NCBI GenBank assembly: GCA_041391765.1
Contig: JAWKNJ010000017.1
Span: forward strand, 1 to 64,000
Source: SHAN690 sp041391765
GTDB lineage: Bacteria > Bacteroidota > Bacteroidia > Flavobacteriales_G > Salibacteraceae
Direction of reading: 5' to 3'
Length of the DNA: 64,000 nt
In this document: positions 1 to 8,286 of the stretch, one piece after another
Layout: each line of letters starts with the position of its first letter
Numbering within the stretch: position 1 is the stretch's first letter
Made by a program: the position numbers and the translations under genes
The notes under the pieces: model-generated
Database searches by the model: none
What the model was told of the DNA's origin: nothing
The model's input: only the letters and a program-made list of their open reading frames with translations

Positions 1-324
1 ATTGTCAATATACTGATCGCGCTGCGCTAACGCCAATTCCATAGAGTCCGCCTTCCATGCTGCATCAACAGCCAATTTTTTAACCCGAACTTCCTCCGCA
101 TAATCCGGCAGATAATATCGCAATGGCGTCCATCCAAGCAGCATGAACGTTAGGGCCACCATGACATTAATTCCAATTCCACCGATCACAATTACGTTGA
201 TTGGGGTGAGCAAAAGCGAAAAGCGCTCCTCGAAGGTGTCAATGTTCAAAATCACCAACTTGTAGTGGTTCCGCAGCTTTTTTATCAGCTTTTTTTTGTC
301 CTTCTTATCCTGTTTAGTGGCCAT
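1..324 (-). CDS. M23-family metallopeptidase, N-terminal part (runs off the left edge)
   Basis: The reverse strand is open for 108 codons from an ATG at 324 to the window edge. The protein starts with a lysine-rich cytoplasmic stretch (MATKQDKKDKKKLIKKL), then the motif YKLVILNIDTFEERFS, then one membrane helix around residues 45-65, then WTPLRYYLPDYAEEVR. This arrangement is typical of the N-terminal module of Bacteroidota M23 (LytM-type) peptidoglycan endopeptidases, which are anchored in the inner membrane and act in the periplasm. The catalytic LytM domain lies outside the window, so the peptidase assignment rests on the N-terminal module alone. The gene is divergent from the sprE-like gene. 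Confidence 0.75.
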   Translation of the reverse strand, partial: MATKQDKKDKKKLIKKLRNHYKLVILNIDTFEERFSLLLTPINVIVIGGIGINVMVALTFMLLGWTPLRYYLPDYAEEVRVKKLAVDAAWKADSMELALAQRDQYIDN

Positions 325-414
325 TATCGCTTCAAACCTACGCCAATTTTAAGTGCTCAGAAGCCAATAACCAAGGCAAAACAGCGTTGATCCATCGCGC
401 CCTCGGAATTACAG

Positions 415-422
415 TAATTTTG
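415..422 (+). promoter_or_regulatory. Promoter -7 box (TAATTTTG) of the sprE-like gene
   Basis: The sequence TAATTTTG matches the Bacteroidota -7 consensus TAnnTTTG exactly. Transcription should begin about 5-7 bases downstream, near 428, giving a leader of roughly 20 bases before the TTG at 450. A start further upstream at 387 would lie outside such a transcript, so this box helps decide the start. No good -33 TTTG element was seen at the expected distance. Confidence 0.55.
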
Positions 423-449
423 CGCTCCTTTGGACAGGCCTATTTTGCA

Positions 450-3065
450 TTGAAACGATTTAAACACATAGGATTTTTAGCGCTTTGTGTGTTGATTATT
501 GCATGTTCGCAAGAGAAAAATACCATCGTCAACCGATCCTACCACAATCTCACTGCACGCTACAACGGCTACTTTAATGGACGGCTCGCGCTGCAGGACG
601 CACACAAGGCCATGCGTGAGTCGTACAAAGAGGATTACACTAAACTCCTGCCCATTTTCATTTACTCCAAGGACGAAGTGGTTCAACCCGTTTACCCTCA
701 GCTTGAGCGAGCGATAGAAAAGACTTCATTGGTCATTGATCGCCATAGCATGGACATCAACGGCAAGGAAAACTGTAAGTGGATTGACGACACCTGGATA
801 GTGATGGGTGAGGCGCAATACCTGAAACGTGATTTCGTTCAGGCAAAACAAATCTTTGACTTCACCAAGCGCAAGTATCCTGATCCCCAAATTGAGCAAC
901 AGAGCCGCTATTGGTTGGCGAGAATTCTTACCGAAGAAGAACAATATGTAAGAGCCGGTGATGAGTTAAGAAAGCTAGAAAATAGCGAAGGATTTCCCGA
1001 AAAACAACTTGGTGATCTTTACGCGTTTCGCGCTGAATACTACTTAAGACAAGACCGAAGAGAAGAAGCTATTGAAGCGCTGCAAAAGTCGGTTGCGGTC
1101 ACTAAAAATCGCGATGAAAAGACTAGACGCATGTTCATCCTGGCTCAGCTCCACAAGCTAGTAGGTGATGGCGCGACTTCCAGCGACTTATATGCTCAGG
1201 TGATAAAGCGGCATCCAGAATACGAGATGGCGTTTTTTGCCAAGATCAACCGAGCCCTAGCATACGATGTCACCAAAGGTGACGTCACCGAAATTCGTGA
1301 CATTTTGTTCAAAATGCTGAAAGACGACAAAAACAATGACTACCAAGACCACATCTACTATGCTCTTGCCGAATTGGAGCTGAAAGAAAATGATGAACCT
1401 GAGGCCATCGAGTATTTGAAACTTGCTACTCGAAATTCAGTGGAGAATGGTCACACTAAAGGTTTGGCGTTCTATAAGCTGGGTCAAATCGCTTACTCGC
1501 ATGAGGATTACCCGGCTGCGCAAGCTTACTACGATAGTACGGTTGCGTTTCTTAGCCCAGAACATCCCGACTATCAGAAAATTCTTGCTACAGCTAATAG
1601 CTTGACTCAGATGATGCGTGACATTGAAACCGTAGAACGCGAAGACAGCCTTCAAGCGTTAGCGCAACTATCAACCGAGCAGCAAGATAAGCTTATCGAA
1701 CAACGCATCGAGGACTTGATTCAAGATGAAAAGGATGCCGAGCGTCAAAAAGAATTGAATGAACTTCAAGCCCAAGCAAAACAGCAGAACAACAACGACA
1801 ACTTTGGAAAAAACAACTCCAAGGGTGAATGGTATTTTTACAATCCAACGGCCATTGGGTTTGGAACGAATGAATTCAAAAAAAACTGGGGCTCGAGAAA
1901 GAACGAAGACAATTGGAGGCGAAAAGACAAAACGTCTGTTGCTCCTTTGTTGATTGCTGATGACGGTAGTCTTGAAGCCCTGGAAGACACTACGGCTGAG
2001 GCAAGCGATCCAAAAAATCCGGCTTATTACCGAAAGTTCATCCCCGATACGGAAGAAAAAATGATGCGATCAGATGCGTTGATTATTGAGGCGTTATACG
2101 ACTTGGCATCCGTATACAAGGATCAAATGCATGACGATGACATGGCGATCAATACTTACGAAGATTTGATCTCCCGATATGACAGTTCAAGGTATCATTT
2201 GAACACCTATTACACATTGTACTTGATGTTCAAGCAAGCAGGTAATCAACCCAAGTCCGATTATTACAAAAATCTGATCCTCTCCGGCTTTCCGGAAACA
2301 GACTACGCCAAGGTTATCCTAAATCCCAATTATGGAGCTGAATCAACAGCCTCAACATCGATGATGCAGGAGGTCTACAGCCGAGCTTATACCTACTTCC
2401 ATGAAGGTTACTATCGCAACGCCTATGACATGGCGACAAAGGCCCTAACCGAGTATCCAGACAACGAATACAAGCCACAATTCACATTTCTCGTGGCATT
2501 GTGCCTTGGGCACATAGATAGCGAAAGGCGCATGATTGAAGAGTTGGAGAAAGTGGCACAAGTTTATGGCAGCATGGAAGTGGGGGCGGAAGCAAGAAAA
2601 ATCCTCGCCTATTTGAAAGGGGACCGAAAGATCGAGACGTTGGAAGAAGCCGAGGCTGAAGCGATGTCAGAGGTGATCGAAGAAAAAAAGAGGCAATACA
2701 ACTACGAAATGGGGGCGGCACACAACTTCCTAATTATCGTACCCGACACCGCTGATCATGTGATGTTGCAGAGCAAAGTCAGCGACTTCAATCGAAAATT
2801 CTTCAGTACGAAAGGGTTTAAAACCTCCTACATTCCAATGAAAGAGGGCAAAGCAATGGTCGTGGTGTCCAACATCGGTTTTGCAAGCACGGCTATGGAT
2901 TACTTCAATACCTTCAAAAATGCAGGAACCGATACTGAAATGTTCATTACCAGAGGATATCCCCGCTTCGTCATCAGTTATGACAATTACGCGACATTCT
3001 TCAAAGATCAAGTTGTCGAAGCCTATCAAGGCTTCTTCGAAGAATATTATATTAAGACCGAGTAA
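450..3065 (+). CDS. sprE: SprE/PorW-like TPR lipoprotein (gliding motility / type IX secretion)
   Basis: The product is an 871-residue lipoprotein. With the TTG start at 450 it begins MKRFKHIGFLALCVLIIAC, a clean lipoprotein signal with the lipobox cysteine at residue 19. After it comes the conserved segment NRSYHNLTARYNGYFNGR, and tetratricopeptide-like helical repeats fill most of the rest. A charged, Gln/Asn-rich linker lies in the middle, before a second repeat block. SprE of Flavobacterium johnsoniae and PorW of Porphyromonas gingivalis are outer-membrane-associated lipoproteins needed for T9SS and gliding. The open frame continues upstream to a TTG at 387, but that start would precede the predicted transcription start and spoil the signal peptide. 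The name is by family recognition; the function in this organism is inferred. Confidence 0.8.
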   Translation: MKRFKHIGFLALCVLIIACSQEKNTIVNRSYHNLTARYNGYFNGRLALQDAHKAMRESYKEDYTKLLPIFIYSKDEVVQPVYPQLERAIEKTSLVIDRHSMDINGKENCKWIDDTWIVMGEAQYLKRDFVQAKQIFDFTKRKYPDPQIEQQSRYWLARILTEEEQYVRAGDELRKLENSEGFPEKQLGDLYAFRAEYYLRQDRREEAIEALQKSVAVTKNRDEKTRRMFILAQLHKLVGDGATSSDLYAQVIKRHPEYEMAFFAKINRALAYDVTKGDVTEIRDILFKMLKDDKNNDYQDHIYYALAELELKENDEPEAIEYLKLATRNSVENGHTKGLAFYKLGQIAYSHEDYPAAQAYYDSTVAFLSPEHPDYQKILATANSLTQMMRDIETVEREDSLQALAQLSTEQQDKLIEQRIEDLIQDEKDAERQKELNELQAQAKQQNNNDNFGKNNSKGEWYFYNPTAIGFGTNEFKKNWGSRKNEDNWRRKDKTSVAPLLIADDGSLEALEDTTAEASDPKNPAYYRKFIPDTEEKMMRSDALIIEALYDLASVYKDQMHDDDMAINTYEDLISRYDSSRYHLNTYYTLYLMFKQAGNQPKSDYYKNLILSGFPETDYAKVILNPNYGAESTASTSMMQEVYSRAYTYFHEGYYRNAYDMATKALTEYPDNEYKPQFTFLVALCLGHIDSERRMIEELEKVAQVYGSMEVGAEARKILAYLKGDRKIETLEEAEAEAMSEVIEEKKRQYNYEMGAAHNFLIIVPDTADHVMLQSKVSDFNRKFFSTKGFKTSYIPMKEGKAMVVVSNIGFASTAMDYFNTFKNAGTDTEMFITRGYPRFVISYDNYATFFKDQVVEAYQGFFEEYYIKTE

Positions 3066-3099
3066 ATGGTCGATTCGGTCAATAGTATTCTAGGAATCC

Positions 3100-3107
3100 T
3101 ACTTTTG
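3100..3107 (+). promoter_or_regulatory. Promoter -7 box (TACTTTTG) of the bactofilin-atpZ-atpI genes
   Basis: TACTTTTG is an exact TAnnTTTG match 17 bases before the bactofilin ATG at 3125. It lies in the short gap after the sprE-like gene and probably drives bactofilin, atpZ and the atpI-like gene as one transcript. Confidence 0.6.
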
Positions 3108-3124
3108 CAGGAAAGCTCAACGCT

Positions 3125-3532
3125 ATGATTGGTAAAAACGGAAAGTCTGCGGATACGGATTTTGGGGTTCACAATCAAATTGCACAAGGCACCACCATCA
3201 ATGGTGATATCAAGACCGAGGGCGTTCTCCGTGTGGACGGCACGCTGATCGGTTCTATTGAGTCTTCAGGTAAAGTGGTTGTGGGGCCATCTGGTAAAAT
3301 AGATGGATCAATTCGCTGCGCATCTGCCAACATCAGCGGAACGGTAAAGGCTAAGCTCATCGTAAAAGACATGCTTGAATTGCAGTCTTCGGCAAAGCTC
3401 ACTGGAGAAATCACGGTAGGCAAGCTGAGCATTCAACCTGGCGCGACCTTCAGCGGGTCATGCAGTATGGGTGGTGTTATCAAGGAATTGACGCGCGAAG
3501 AGCAAAAAGAGCTTGCAGAAAAAACAGCCTAA
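3125..3532 (+). CDS. Bactofilin (polymer-forming cytoskeletal protein)
   Basis: This 135-residue protein is a single bactofilin domain. A short N-terminal tail (with DFGVHNQIAQGTTINGDI) leads into repeating beta-helix rungs with regularly spaced Gly and hydrophobic positions (GVLRVDGTLIG, GKVVVGPSGKIDG, ISGTVKAKLIVKD). It ends in a short charged tail (LTREEQKELAEKTA). Bactofilins self-assemble into nucleotide-independent filaments, often membrane-linked, and organise cell-wall enzymes. The gene precedes atpZ with a 20-base overlap, so the two are probably translationally coupled. Its position at the head of the ATP synthase cluster is a matter of gene order and does not by itself imply a role in ATP synthesis. 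Confidence 0.9.
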   Translation: MIGKNGKSADTDFGVHNQIAQGTTINGDIKTEGVLRVDGTLIGSIESSGKVVVGPSGKIDGSIRCASANISGTVKAKLIVKDMLELQSSAKLTGEITVGKLSIQPGATFSGSCSMGGVIKELTREEQKELAEKTA

Positions 3533-3716
3533 TAGCTTTTACAAATACACCACTATGACCACGAAAATGCTCGTGGTTATTCTTCTTCTCACATTTGCTG
3601 GAATAAAGCTGGACGAACTTGTTGAGTTTGACATTTCCATATTTACTCTTTTAGGAGCTTTGCTAGGCTCCGCACTGGCCATCTATTTAATGATTCGAGA
3701 CTTGCTACAAAAATGA
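3513..3716 (+). CDS. atpZ: AtpZ-type ATP synthase accessory membrane protein
   Basis: The product has 67 residues and two predicted membrane helices (MLVVILLLTFAGIKLDE and the C-terminal TLLGALLGSALAIYLMIRD). The pattern GIKLDE followed by a second helix ending in IRD is typical of AtpZ/AtpI small proteins encoded ahead of F-type ATP synthase genes; these have been linked to c-ring assembly or Mg/Ca transport. The TTG at 3513 is chosen over the ATG at 3555 because the upstream residues QPNSFYKYTTMTTKM fit the family's usual N-terminus. It overlaps the bactofilin end by 20 bases, and its own stop overlaps the next ATG by four bases. Confidence 0.75.
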   Translation: MQKKQPNSFYKYTTMTTKMLVVILLLTFAGIKLDELVEFDISIFTLLGALLGSALAIYLMIRDLLQK

Positions 3717-4069
3717 AATCGCTGATCAATCTCATTGCCCTTGGAATTGGAGTCGTTGGAGCTACATATGCTACCATGCAATTCCTTCAAGTCGACTTTC
3801 GAATTTCAATTATCGGCATTAGTATTTACATGATCGTGGTCAGCTTTTTCTTTGAGTCCGTGTTGACTAATCAAGCCAACCCAAAGCAATTCATCACGAT
3901 GTATATGGCATTCAGCGGGGGTAAAATGTTTCTAAGTCTCTTTATTTTGCTGATTTACATCTACTTAAACCGAGATTATATGATGCCCTTTGCGGTCTCT
4001 TTTCTTGGCGCCTACTTCATTTTTACAGGCTTCGAAATCGGCCGTTTGCTGCGCTTTTTCAAAAAGTGA
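3713..4069 (+). CDS. Small membrane protein in the AtpI position of the ATP synthase cluster
   Basis: This 118-residue protein has four predicted hydrophobic helices (roughly residues 4-24, 31-50, 68-90 and 95-113) and a basic C-terminus (GRLLRFFKK). It starts in a four-base overlap with atpZ and lies directly upstream of atpB. That position and topology match the poorly conserved subunit-I-like protein of Bacteroidota ATP synthase operons. The sequence shows no motif that would settle a function, so the AtpI label rests on context. Confidence 0.6.
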   Translation: MKSLINLIALGIGVVGATYATMQFLQVDFRISIIGISIYMIVVSFFFESVLTNQANPKQFITMYMAFSGGKMFLSLFILLIYIYLNRDYMMPFAVSFLGAYFIFTGFEIGRLLRFFKK

Positions 4070-4100
4070 AACAAACATTTTTTTCTGATCGACATTATTC

Positions 4101-4108
4101 TACTTTTG
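4101..4108 (+). promoter_or_regulatory. Promoter -7 box (TACTTTTG) of atpB
   Basis: TACTTTTG is an exact -7 consensus match 38 bases before the atpB ATG, downstream of a T-rich stretch. It suggests that the structural ATP synthase genes have their own promoter, separate from the bactofilin-atpZ transcript. Confidence 0.6.
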
Positions 4109-4145
4109 CGCCACCAATTTCTAGGGGATACAGTAAGATAGAAAA

Positions 4146-5279
4146 ATGCTGAAAATCAACGGAAAACAGAAGCTTTTTAGCTCTTTAGTTTTAACCATCG
4201 CACTCGCCTTCGGGCTCGTTTCAAGTGGATTTTCTTCCGCGGACACGCTTTCAACACACGAATCTGAGGCTCATCACGAGCAAGAATTTAATGCCGGTGA
4301 GTTGATTATTCACCACGTATTAGACGCAAACGAAATTCACATTGCGGATGGATTGAGTATTCCACTACCAATGATTCTCTTCACTGAGGCTGGAACAGAT
4401 GTATTCAGTTTCTCAAACTTTTGGGACGATCACCATCACGCAACAAACACTTATACAAGCGCATCAACTGGAAATACGTACGCATACGAGCACGGTCATT
4501 TGGCTATTGTTGACGAAGAGGGCGCTGCTATTGCGCATGCCGGATGGGGAGTTTCAGAACACAGCTTTATTGATCTTTCGATAACTAAGAATGTAGCAGG
4601 CATTTTTGCTGCCGCGATCATCATGTTGTTGGTTTTCCTCTCTGTTGCCAAGGCATACAAGAAAAGAGGCGTTGCAGCTCCAAAAGGACTTCAGTCTTTC
4701 ATGGAAGTTATGATCATGTTCGTTCGTGACGAAGTGGCTAAGCCATCCATAGGCAAGAAATACGAGCGGTTCATGCCATACCTACTCACTATTTTCTTTT
4801 TCATCTGGATTGGCAATATGCTTGGATTGATTCCATTCTTGGGTGGTTTGAACATTACCGGAAATATTGCGGTGACTTTGGCGTTAGCGGTGTTCACGTT
4901 CATCCTCACATCAATCAACGCCAACAAGGGCTATTGGATGCACATCATTGCACCTCCGGGCGTACCATTCTGGCTACTTCCCATCATGCTGCCCATTGAA
5001 ATTATCGGTGTGCTAAATAAGCCCATCGTATTGTGTCTCCGATTGTTTGCAAACATCACGGCAGGGCACATCATCATTTTGTCATTTACTTGTTTGATTT
5101 TCATTTTCAATGCTTCTTCAGGAGCGGGTGCTGCTTATGGTGTTAGTATTGGATCCGTGTTGTTCAGCGTGTTTATGTTGTCATTGGAATTGCTTGTTGC
5201 ATTCCTTCAGGCATACGTTTTCACCCTGCTCAGTGCGTTGTATTTCGGACAAGCAGTTGAAGATCACGACCATCATTAA
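4146..5279 (+). CDS. atpB: F0F1 ATP synthase subunit a
   Basis: The product is subunit a of the membrane F0 sector, which forms the two proton half-channels against the c-ring. At 377 residues it is much longer than the roughly 270 of the E. coli protein. The extra length is an N-terminal signal-like segment (residues 5-32) followed by a His- and acid-rich stretch of about 110 residues containing EAHHEQEF and DDHHHATN. The core starts near residue 145. The essential arginine is in LRLFANITAGH, and the C-terminal helix carries QAYVFTLLSALYFGQA. Long subunit a precursors of this kind are common in Bacteroidota. It is followed by atpE after 27 bases. Confidence 0.95.
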   Translation: MLKINGKQKLFSSLVLTIALAFGLVSSGFSSADTLSTHESEAHHEQEFNAGELIIHHVLDANEIHIADGLSIPLPMILFTEAGTDVFSFSNFWDDHHHATNTYTSASTGNTYAYEHGHLAIVDEEGAAIAHAGWGVSEHSFIDLSITKNVAGIFAAAIIMLLVFLSVAKAYKKRGVAAPKGLQSFMEVMIMFVRDEVAKPSIGKKYERFMPYLLTIFFFIWIGNMLGLIPFLGGLNITGNIAVTLALAVFTFILTSINANKGYWMHIIAPPGVPFWLLPIMLPIEIIGVLNKPIVLCLRLFANITAGHIIILSFTCLIFIFNASSGAGAAYGVSIGSVLFSVFMLSLELLVAFLQAYVFTLLSALYFGQAVEDHDHH

Positions 5280-5306
5280 TTAGTAACTATTTCAATTCTA
5301 TATATC

Positions 5307-5552
5307 ATGGATCTATTGACCATTTTTCTTGCAGAAGCAATGGGAGTTTTAGGAGCCGGAATCGGTGCTGGTGTAGCTGCTCTAGGAGCAGGCGTTGGTA
5401 TCGGTCGTATCGGTGGTTCAGCGTTGGAGGCTATCGCTCGTCAACCTGAGGCTACTGGTGACATCCGTGCTAACATGATCGTAGCTGCAGCCCTTGTTGA
5501 AGGTGCTGTATTCTTCGCGATCGTTGTATGTCTCCTTGTTGTTCTGGGATAA
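5307..5552 (+). CDS. atpE: F0F1 ATP synthase subunit c
   Basis: This 81-residue hairpin protein forms the rotating c-ring. Helix 1 is glycine/alanine-rich (GAGIGAGVAALGAGVGIG), the polar loop is ARQPEA, and helix 2 carries the ion-binding glutamate in ALVEGAVFFAIV. The Gln and Ser/Thr that mark sodium-binding c subunits are not visible around this glutamate, so proton coupling is inferred. The gene is followed by a strong hairpin rather than running straight into atpF. Confidence 0.95.
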   Translation: MDLLTIFLAEAMGVLGAGIGAGVAALGAGVGIGRIGGSALEAIARQPEATGDIRANMIVAAALVEGAVFFAIVVCLLVVLG

Positions 5553-5560
5553 TTGAAACC

Positions 5561-5598
5561 AACCAACCCTCTTGCGGTTGGCCGGAGGGTTGGTTTTT
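5561..5598 (+). terminator. Terminator-like hairpin between atpE and atpF
   Basis: A perfect 11-bp stem is formed by AACCAACCCTC (5561-5571) and GAGGGTTGGTT (5585-5595), with a 13-base loop; five consecutive T bases occupy 5594-5598. This has the form of an intrinsic terminator or attenuator inside the operon. Partial termination or mRNA stabilisation here would let subunits a and c be made in excess of the b, delta, alpha and gamma subunits. Confidence 0.75.
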
Positions 5599-5635
5599 AT
5601 TGAATTGATTAAGATAACACTTTAAGACTGAAGAA

Positions 5636-6130
5636 ATGGATTTGGTAACGCCCGGCTTTGGCCTCGTATTTTGGATGACATTGAGCTTCCTGATCATCGT
5701 TTTCCTTCTAGGAAAATTTGCATGGAAGCCCATCCTTAAAGCTATCAAGGAAAGAGAAGACACGATTCAAGACGCCTTAGAAGCGGCTGATCGTGCAAAA
5801 GAAGAAATGCGCAAGCTGAAAGAAAGCAATGAGTCATTGCTTCAGCAAGCACGTGAAGAACGCGACCAATTGATGAAAGAGGCACGCGAAACTAAAGATC
5901 AGATCATCTCTGAGGCTCGCAATAAAGCGAAAGAAGAGGCTGATAAGATCTTAGCTTCTTCAAGAGAAGAGATCAAGAATGAAAAGACAAAGGCTATCGA
6001 AGAACTGAAAGGTCAGGTAGCTGAGATATCATTCCAAATCGCTGAGAAAGTATTGGCAGAAAAGCTTGCCGACAGCGACAAGCAAAGCGAATCAGTAAAG
6101 AAGGCTCTTTCTGAAATCAACTTTAACTAA
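5636..6130 (+). CDS. atpF: F0F1 ATP synthase subunit b
   Basis: The 164-residue protein has one N-terminal membrane helix (residues 8-27, FGLVFWMTLSFLIIVFLLG) followed by a long charged coiled coil rich in Glu, Lys and Arg. This is the peripheral stator stalk that links F0 to the F1 head. The segment after the helix, KPILKAIKEREDTI, is the usual b-subunit motif. Its TAA stop shares one base with the atpH ATG. Confidence 0.95.
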   Translation: MDLVTPGFGLVFWMTLSFLIIVFLLGKFAWKPILKAIKEREDTIQDALEAADRAKEEMRKLKESNESLLQQAREERDQLMKEARETKDQIISEARNKAKEEADKILASSREEIKNEKTKAIEELKGQVAEISFQIAEKVLAEKLADSDKQSESVKKALSEINFN

Positions 6131-6684
6131 TGAGATCCACTAAGGCAGCTATACGATACGCTCAATCATTGCTTGAGCTTGCCATAGAGCAGAAGAGCCT
6201 TGATCAGGTTAAGGCTGATATGGCACTCATCGCGCAATGTGTTGCCGAGAGCCACGAAGTGGATTTGATGCTTCAGTCACCGATCATCAAACCCGATCTT
6301 AAGAAAAAGACCCTTGAAAAAGTATTCGGAAGCTCGATTTCCAAACTTAGCCAGTCGTTTGTTGCCCTATTGACAACTAAAGGCCGCGAATCCATTCTGC
6401 CACAAATCGCAGTTTCTTTCATCGGGCTTTATAACGAACACATGGGCATCGTTTCTGCTGAAGTTGTGACAGCAACAAAGCTCACAGCCGCTCAACGAGA
6501 CGAATTGAAAAAAACACTTTCATCCACAGGAAAAACCATCGAATTGATCGAGCGTGTTGACCCGCGGGTGATGGGCGGTGTGCGAATCAAAGTTGGCGAC
6601 CAATTGATGGATGCCACCGTTCGCAGAAAGCTCAATGAACTTAAAGTAGACATTGCAAATAATAAACTTTCAGCATCTAATTAA
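6130..6684 (+). CDS. atpH: F0F1 ATP synthase subunit delta
   Basis: This 184-residue OSCP/delta subunit connects the b stalk to the top of the alpha3-beta3 hexamer. The all-helical N-terminal domain starts RSTKAAIRYAQSLLELA, and the family signature near the C-terminus is readable as DPRVMGGVRIKVGDQLMDAT. It overlaps atpF by one base and is followed by atpA after nine bases. Confidence 0.95.
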   Translation: MRSTKAAIRYAQSLLELAIEQKSLDQVKADMALIAQCVAESHEVDLMLQSPIIKPDLKKKTLEKVFGSSISKLSQSFVALLTTKGRESILPQIAVSFIGLYNEHMGIVSAEVVTATKLTAAQRDELKKTLSSTGKTIELIERVDPRVMGGVRIKVGDQLMDATVRRKLNELKVDIANNKLSASN

Positions 6685-6693
6685 ATCGACATC

Positions 6694-8274
6694 ATGCCTG
6701 AAATTAAACCAGCAGAAGTATCAGCCATTCTCCGCGAGCAACTTAGCGGAGCTAAAACAGCTGCAGAGTTAGAAGAAGTAGGAACCGTCCTCCAGGTTGG
6801 AGACGGTATCGCTCGTATTTATGGCCTTTCAAACGTTCAGGCCGGTGAATTGATCGAGTTTGAGGATGGACTTCAAGCTATCGCTTTGAACTTGGAGGAG
6901 GACAACGTGGGAGCGGTATTGCTCGGACACTCAAACAACATCAAAGAAGGGGATACTGTAAAAAGAACCAAGCGCATCGCATCAATCAACGTTGGCGAAG
7001 GCATTGTTGGTCGTGTGGTTAACACACTTGGCCAGCCAATCGATGGAAAAGGAGCTATTGAAGGCGAGATGTTTGAAATGCCTATCGAGCGTAAAGCCCC
7101 AGGGGTAATCTTCCGTCAGCCAGTAAATGAGCCGCTTCAAACAGGTATCAAGGCAATTGACGCCATGATTCCGGTTGGTCGTGGGCAGCGAGAGTTGATT
7201 ATTGGTGATCGTCAAACAGGTAAGACAACCGTTGCGATCGACACGATCATCAACCAAAGAGAATTTTACGATCGAGGAGAGCCTGTTTACTGCATCTACG
7301 TAGCATGTGGACAGAAGGCTTCAACTGTTGCTGGTATCGTTAAGAGATTAGAGGATGCAGGAGCCATGAAGTACACAACTATCGTTGCTGCTAACGCTTC
7401 TGACCCAAGTCCGATGCAGTTCTACGCGCCAATGGCCGGAGCTGCAATTGGAGAATTTTTCCGTGACACGGGACGTCCTGCATTGATCATTTATGATGAT
7501 TTGTCAAAGCAGGCGGTTGCTTATCGTGAGGTATCACTTCTTTTGAGAAGACCTCCGGGACGCGAAGCGTATCCTGGTGACGTATTCTACTTGCACTCTC
7601 GTTTGTTGGAGCGTGCTGCGAAAGTGATCAACGATGACACCATCGCTGCACAGATGAACGACCTTCCAGAATCATTGAAGAGTAAAGTGAAGGGCGGAGG
7701 ATCGCTTACTGCACTTCCTATCATTGAGACCCAAGCAGGTGACGTTTCTGCGTACATCCCAACCAACGTAATTTCCATTACTGACGGTCAGATCTTCTTG
7801 GAAGCGAACTTGTTCCTTTCCGGTGTGCGTCCAGCGATCAACGTGGGTATCTCGGTATCTCGAGTTGGGGGTAACGCTCAGATCAAGTCGATGAAGAAGG
7901 TTGCAGGTACGTTGAAGCTTGACCAAGCTCAATATCGTGAATTAGAGGCCTTCTCGAAGTTTGGCTCTGACTTAGATGCAGCTACCAAGGCGGTTCTTGA
8001 CAAAGGAGCTCGAAACGTAGAGATCTTGAAGCAAGGCGAAAATGCTCCGGTTGCCGTTGAAAAGCAAATCGCAATCATCTATTGTGGTACCAAGAACCTG
8101 TTGAACAAGGTTCCTGTGAACAAGGTTAAAGAGTTTGAAGTGGAATACACTGATTTCTTGGATCGTAACCACAGAGATGTATTGGATCAGCTTCGTGCTG
8201 GTAAACTAACAGATGAAATCACCGGTACGCTAGAATCTGCTGCCGCTGAAGTATCTGCTAAGTACAACAAATAG
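6694..8274 (+). CDS. atpA: F0F1 ATP synthase subunit alpha
   Basis: The product is the 526-residue alpha subunit, the non-catalytic nucleotide-binding partner in the F1 hexamer. The Walker A motif is GDRQTGKT near residue 175, the Walker B region is PALIIYDDLSKQA, and the alpha signature is PAINVGISVSRVGG. Length and motifs are normal for the family. The beta and epsilon genes (atpD, atpC) do not follow; in many Bacteroidota they form a separate locus. Confidence 0.98.
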   Translation: MPEIKPAEVSAILREQLSGAKTAAELEEVGTVLQVGDGIARIYGLSNVQAGELIEFEDGLQAIALNLEEDNVGAVLLGHSNNIKEGDTVKRTKRIASINVGEGIVGRVVNTLGQPIDGKGAIEGEMFEMPIERKAPGVIFRQPVNEPLQTGIKAIDAMIPVGRGQRELIIGDRQTGKTTVAIDTIINQREFYDRGEPVYCIYVACGQKASTVAGIVKRLEDAGAMKYTTIVAANASDPSPMQFYAPMAGAAIGEFFRDTGRPALIIYDDLSKQAVAYREVSLLLRRPPGREAYPGDVFYLHSRLLERAAKVINDDTIAAQMNDLPESLKSKVKGGGSLTALPIIETQAGDVSAYIPTNVISITDGQIFLEANLFLSGVRPAINVGISVSRVGGNAQIKSMKKVAGTLKLDQAQYRELEAFSKFGSDLDAATKAVLDKGARNVEILKQGENAPVAVEKQIAIIYCGTKNLLNKVPVNKVKEFEVEYTDFLDRNHRDVLDQLRAGKLTDEITGTLESAAAEVSAKYNK

Positions 8275-8286
8275 TAATTCAGGCAA

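Noticed and set aside
387..449. Longer N-terminus of the SprE-like protein from a TTG at 387
   Set aside because: It lies upstream of the predicted transcription start given by the box at 415-422 and puts 21 residues before an otherwise perfect lipoprotein signal.
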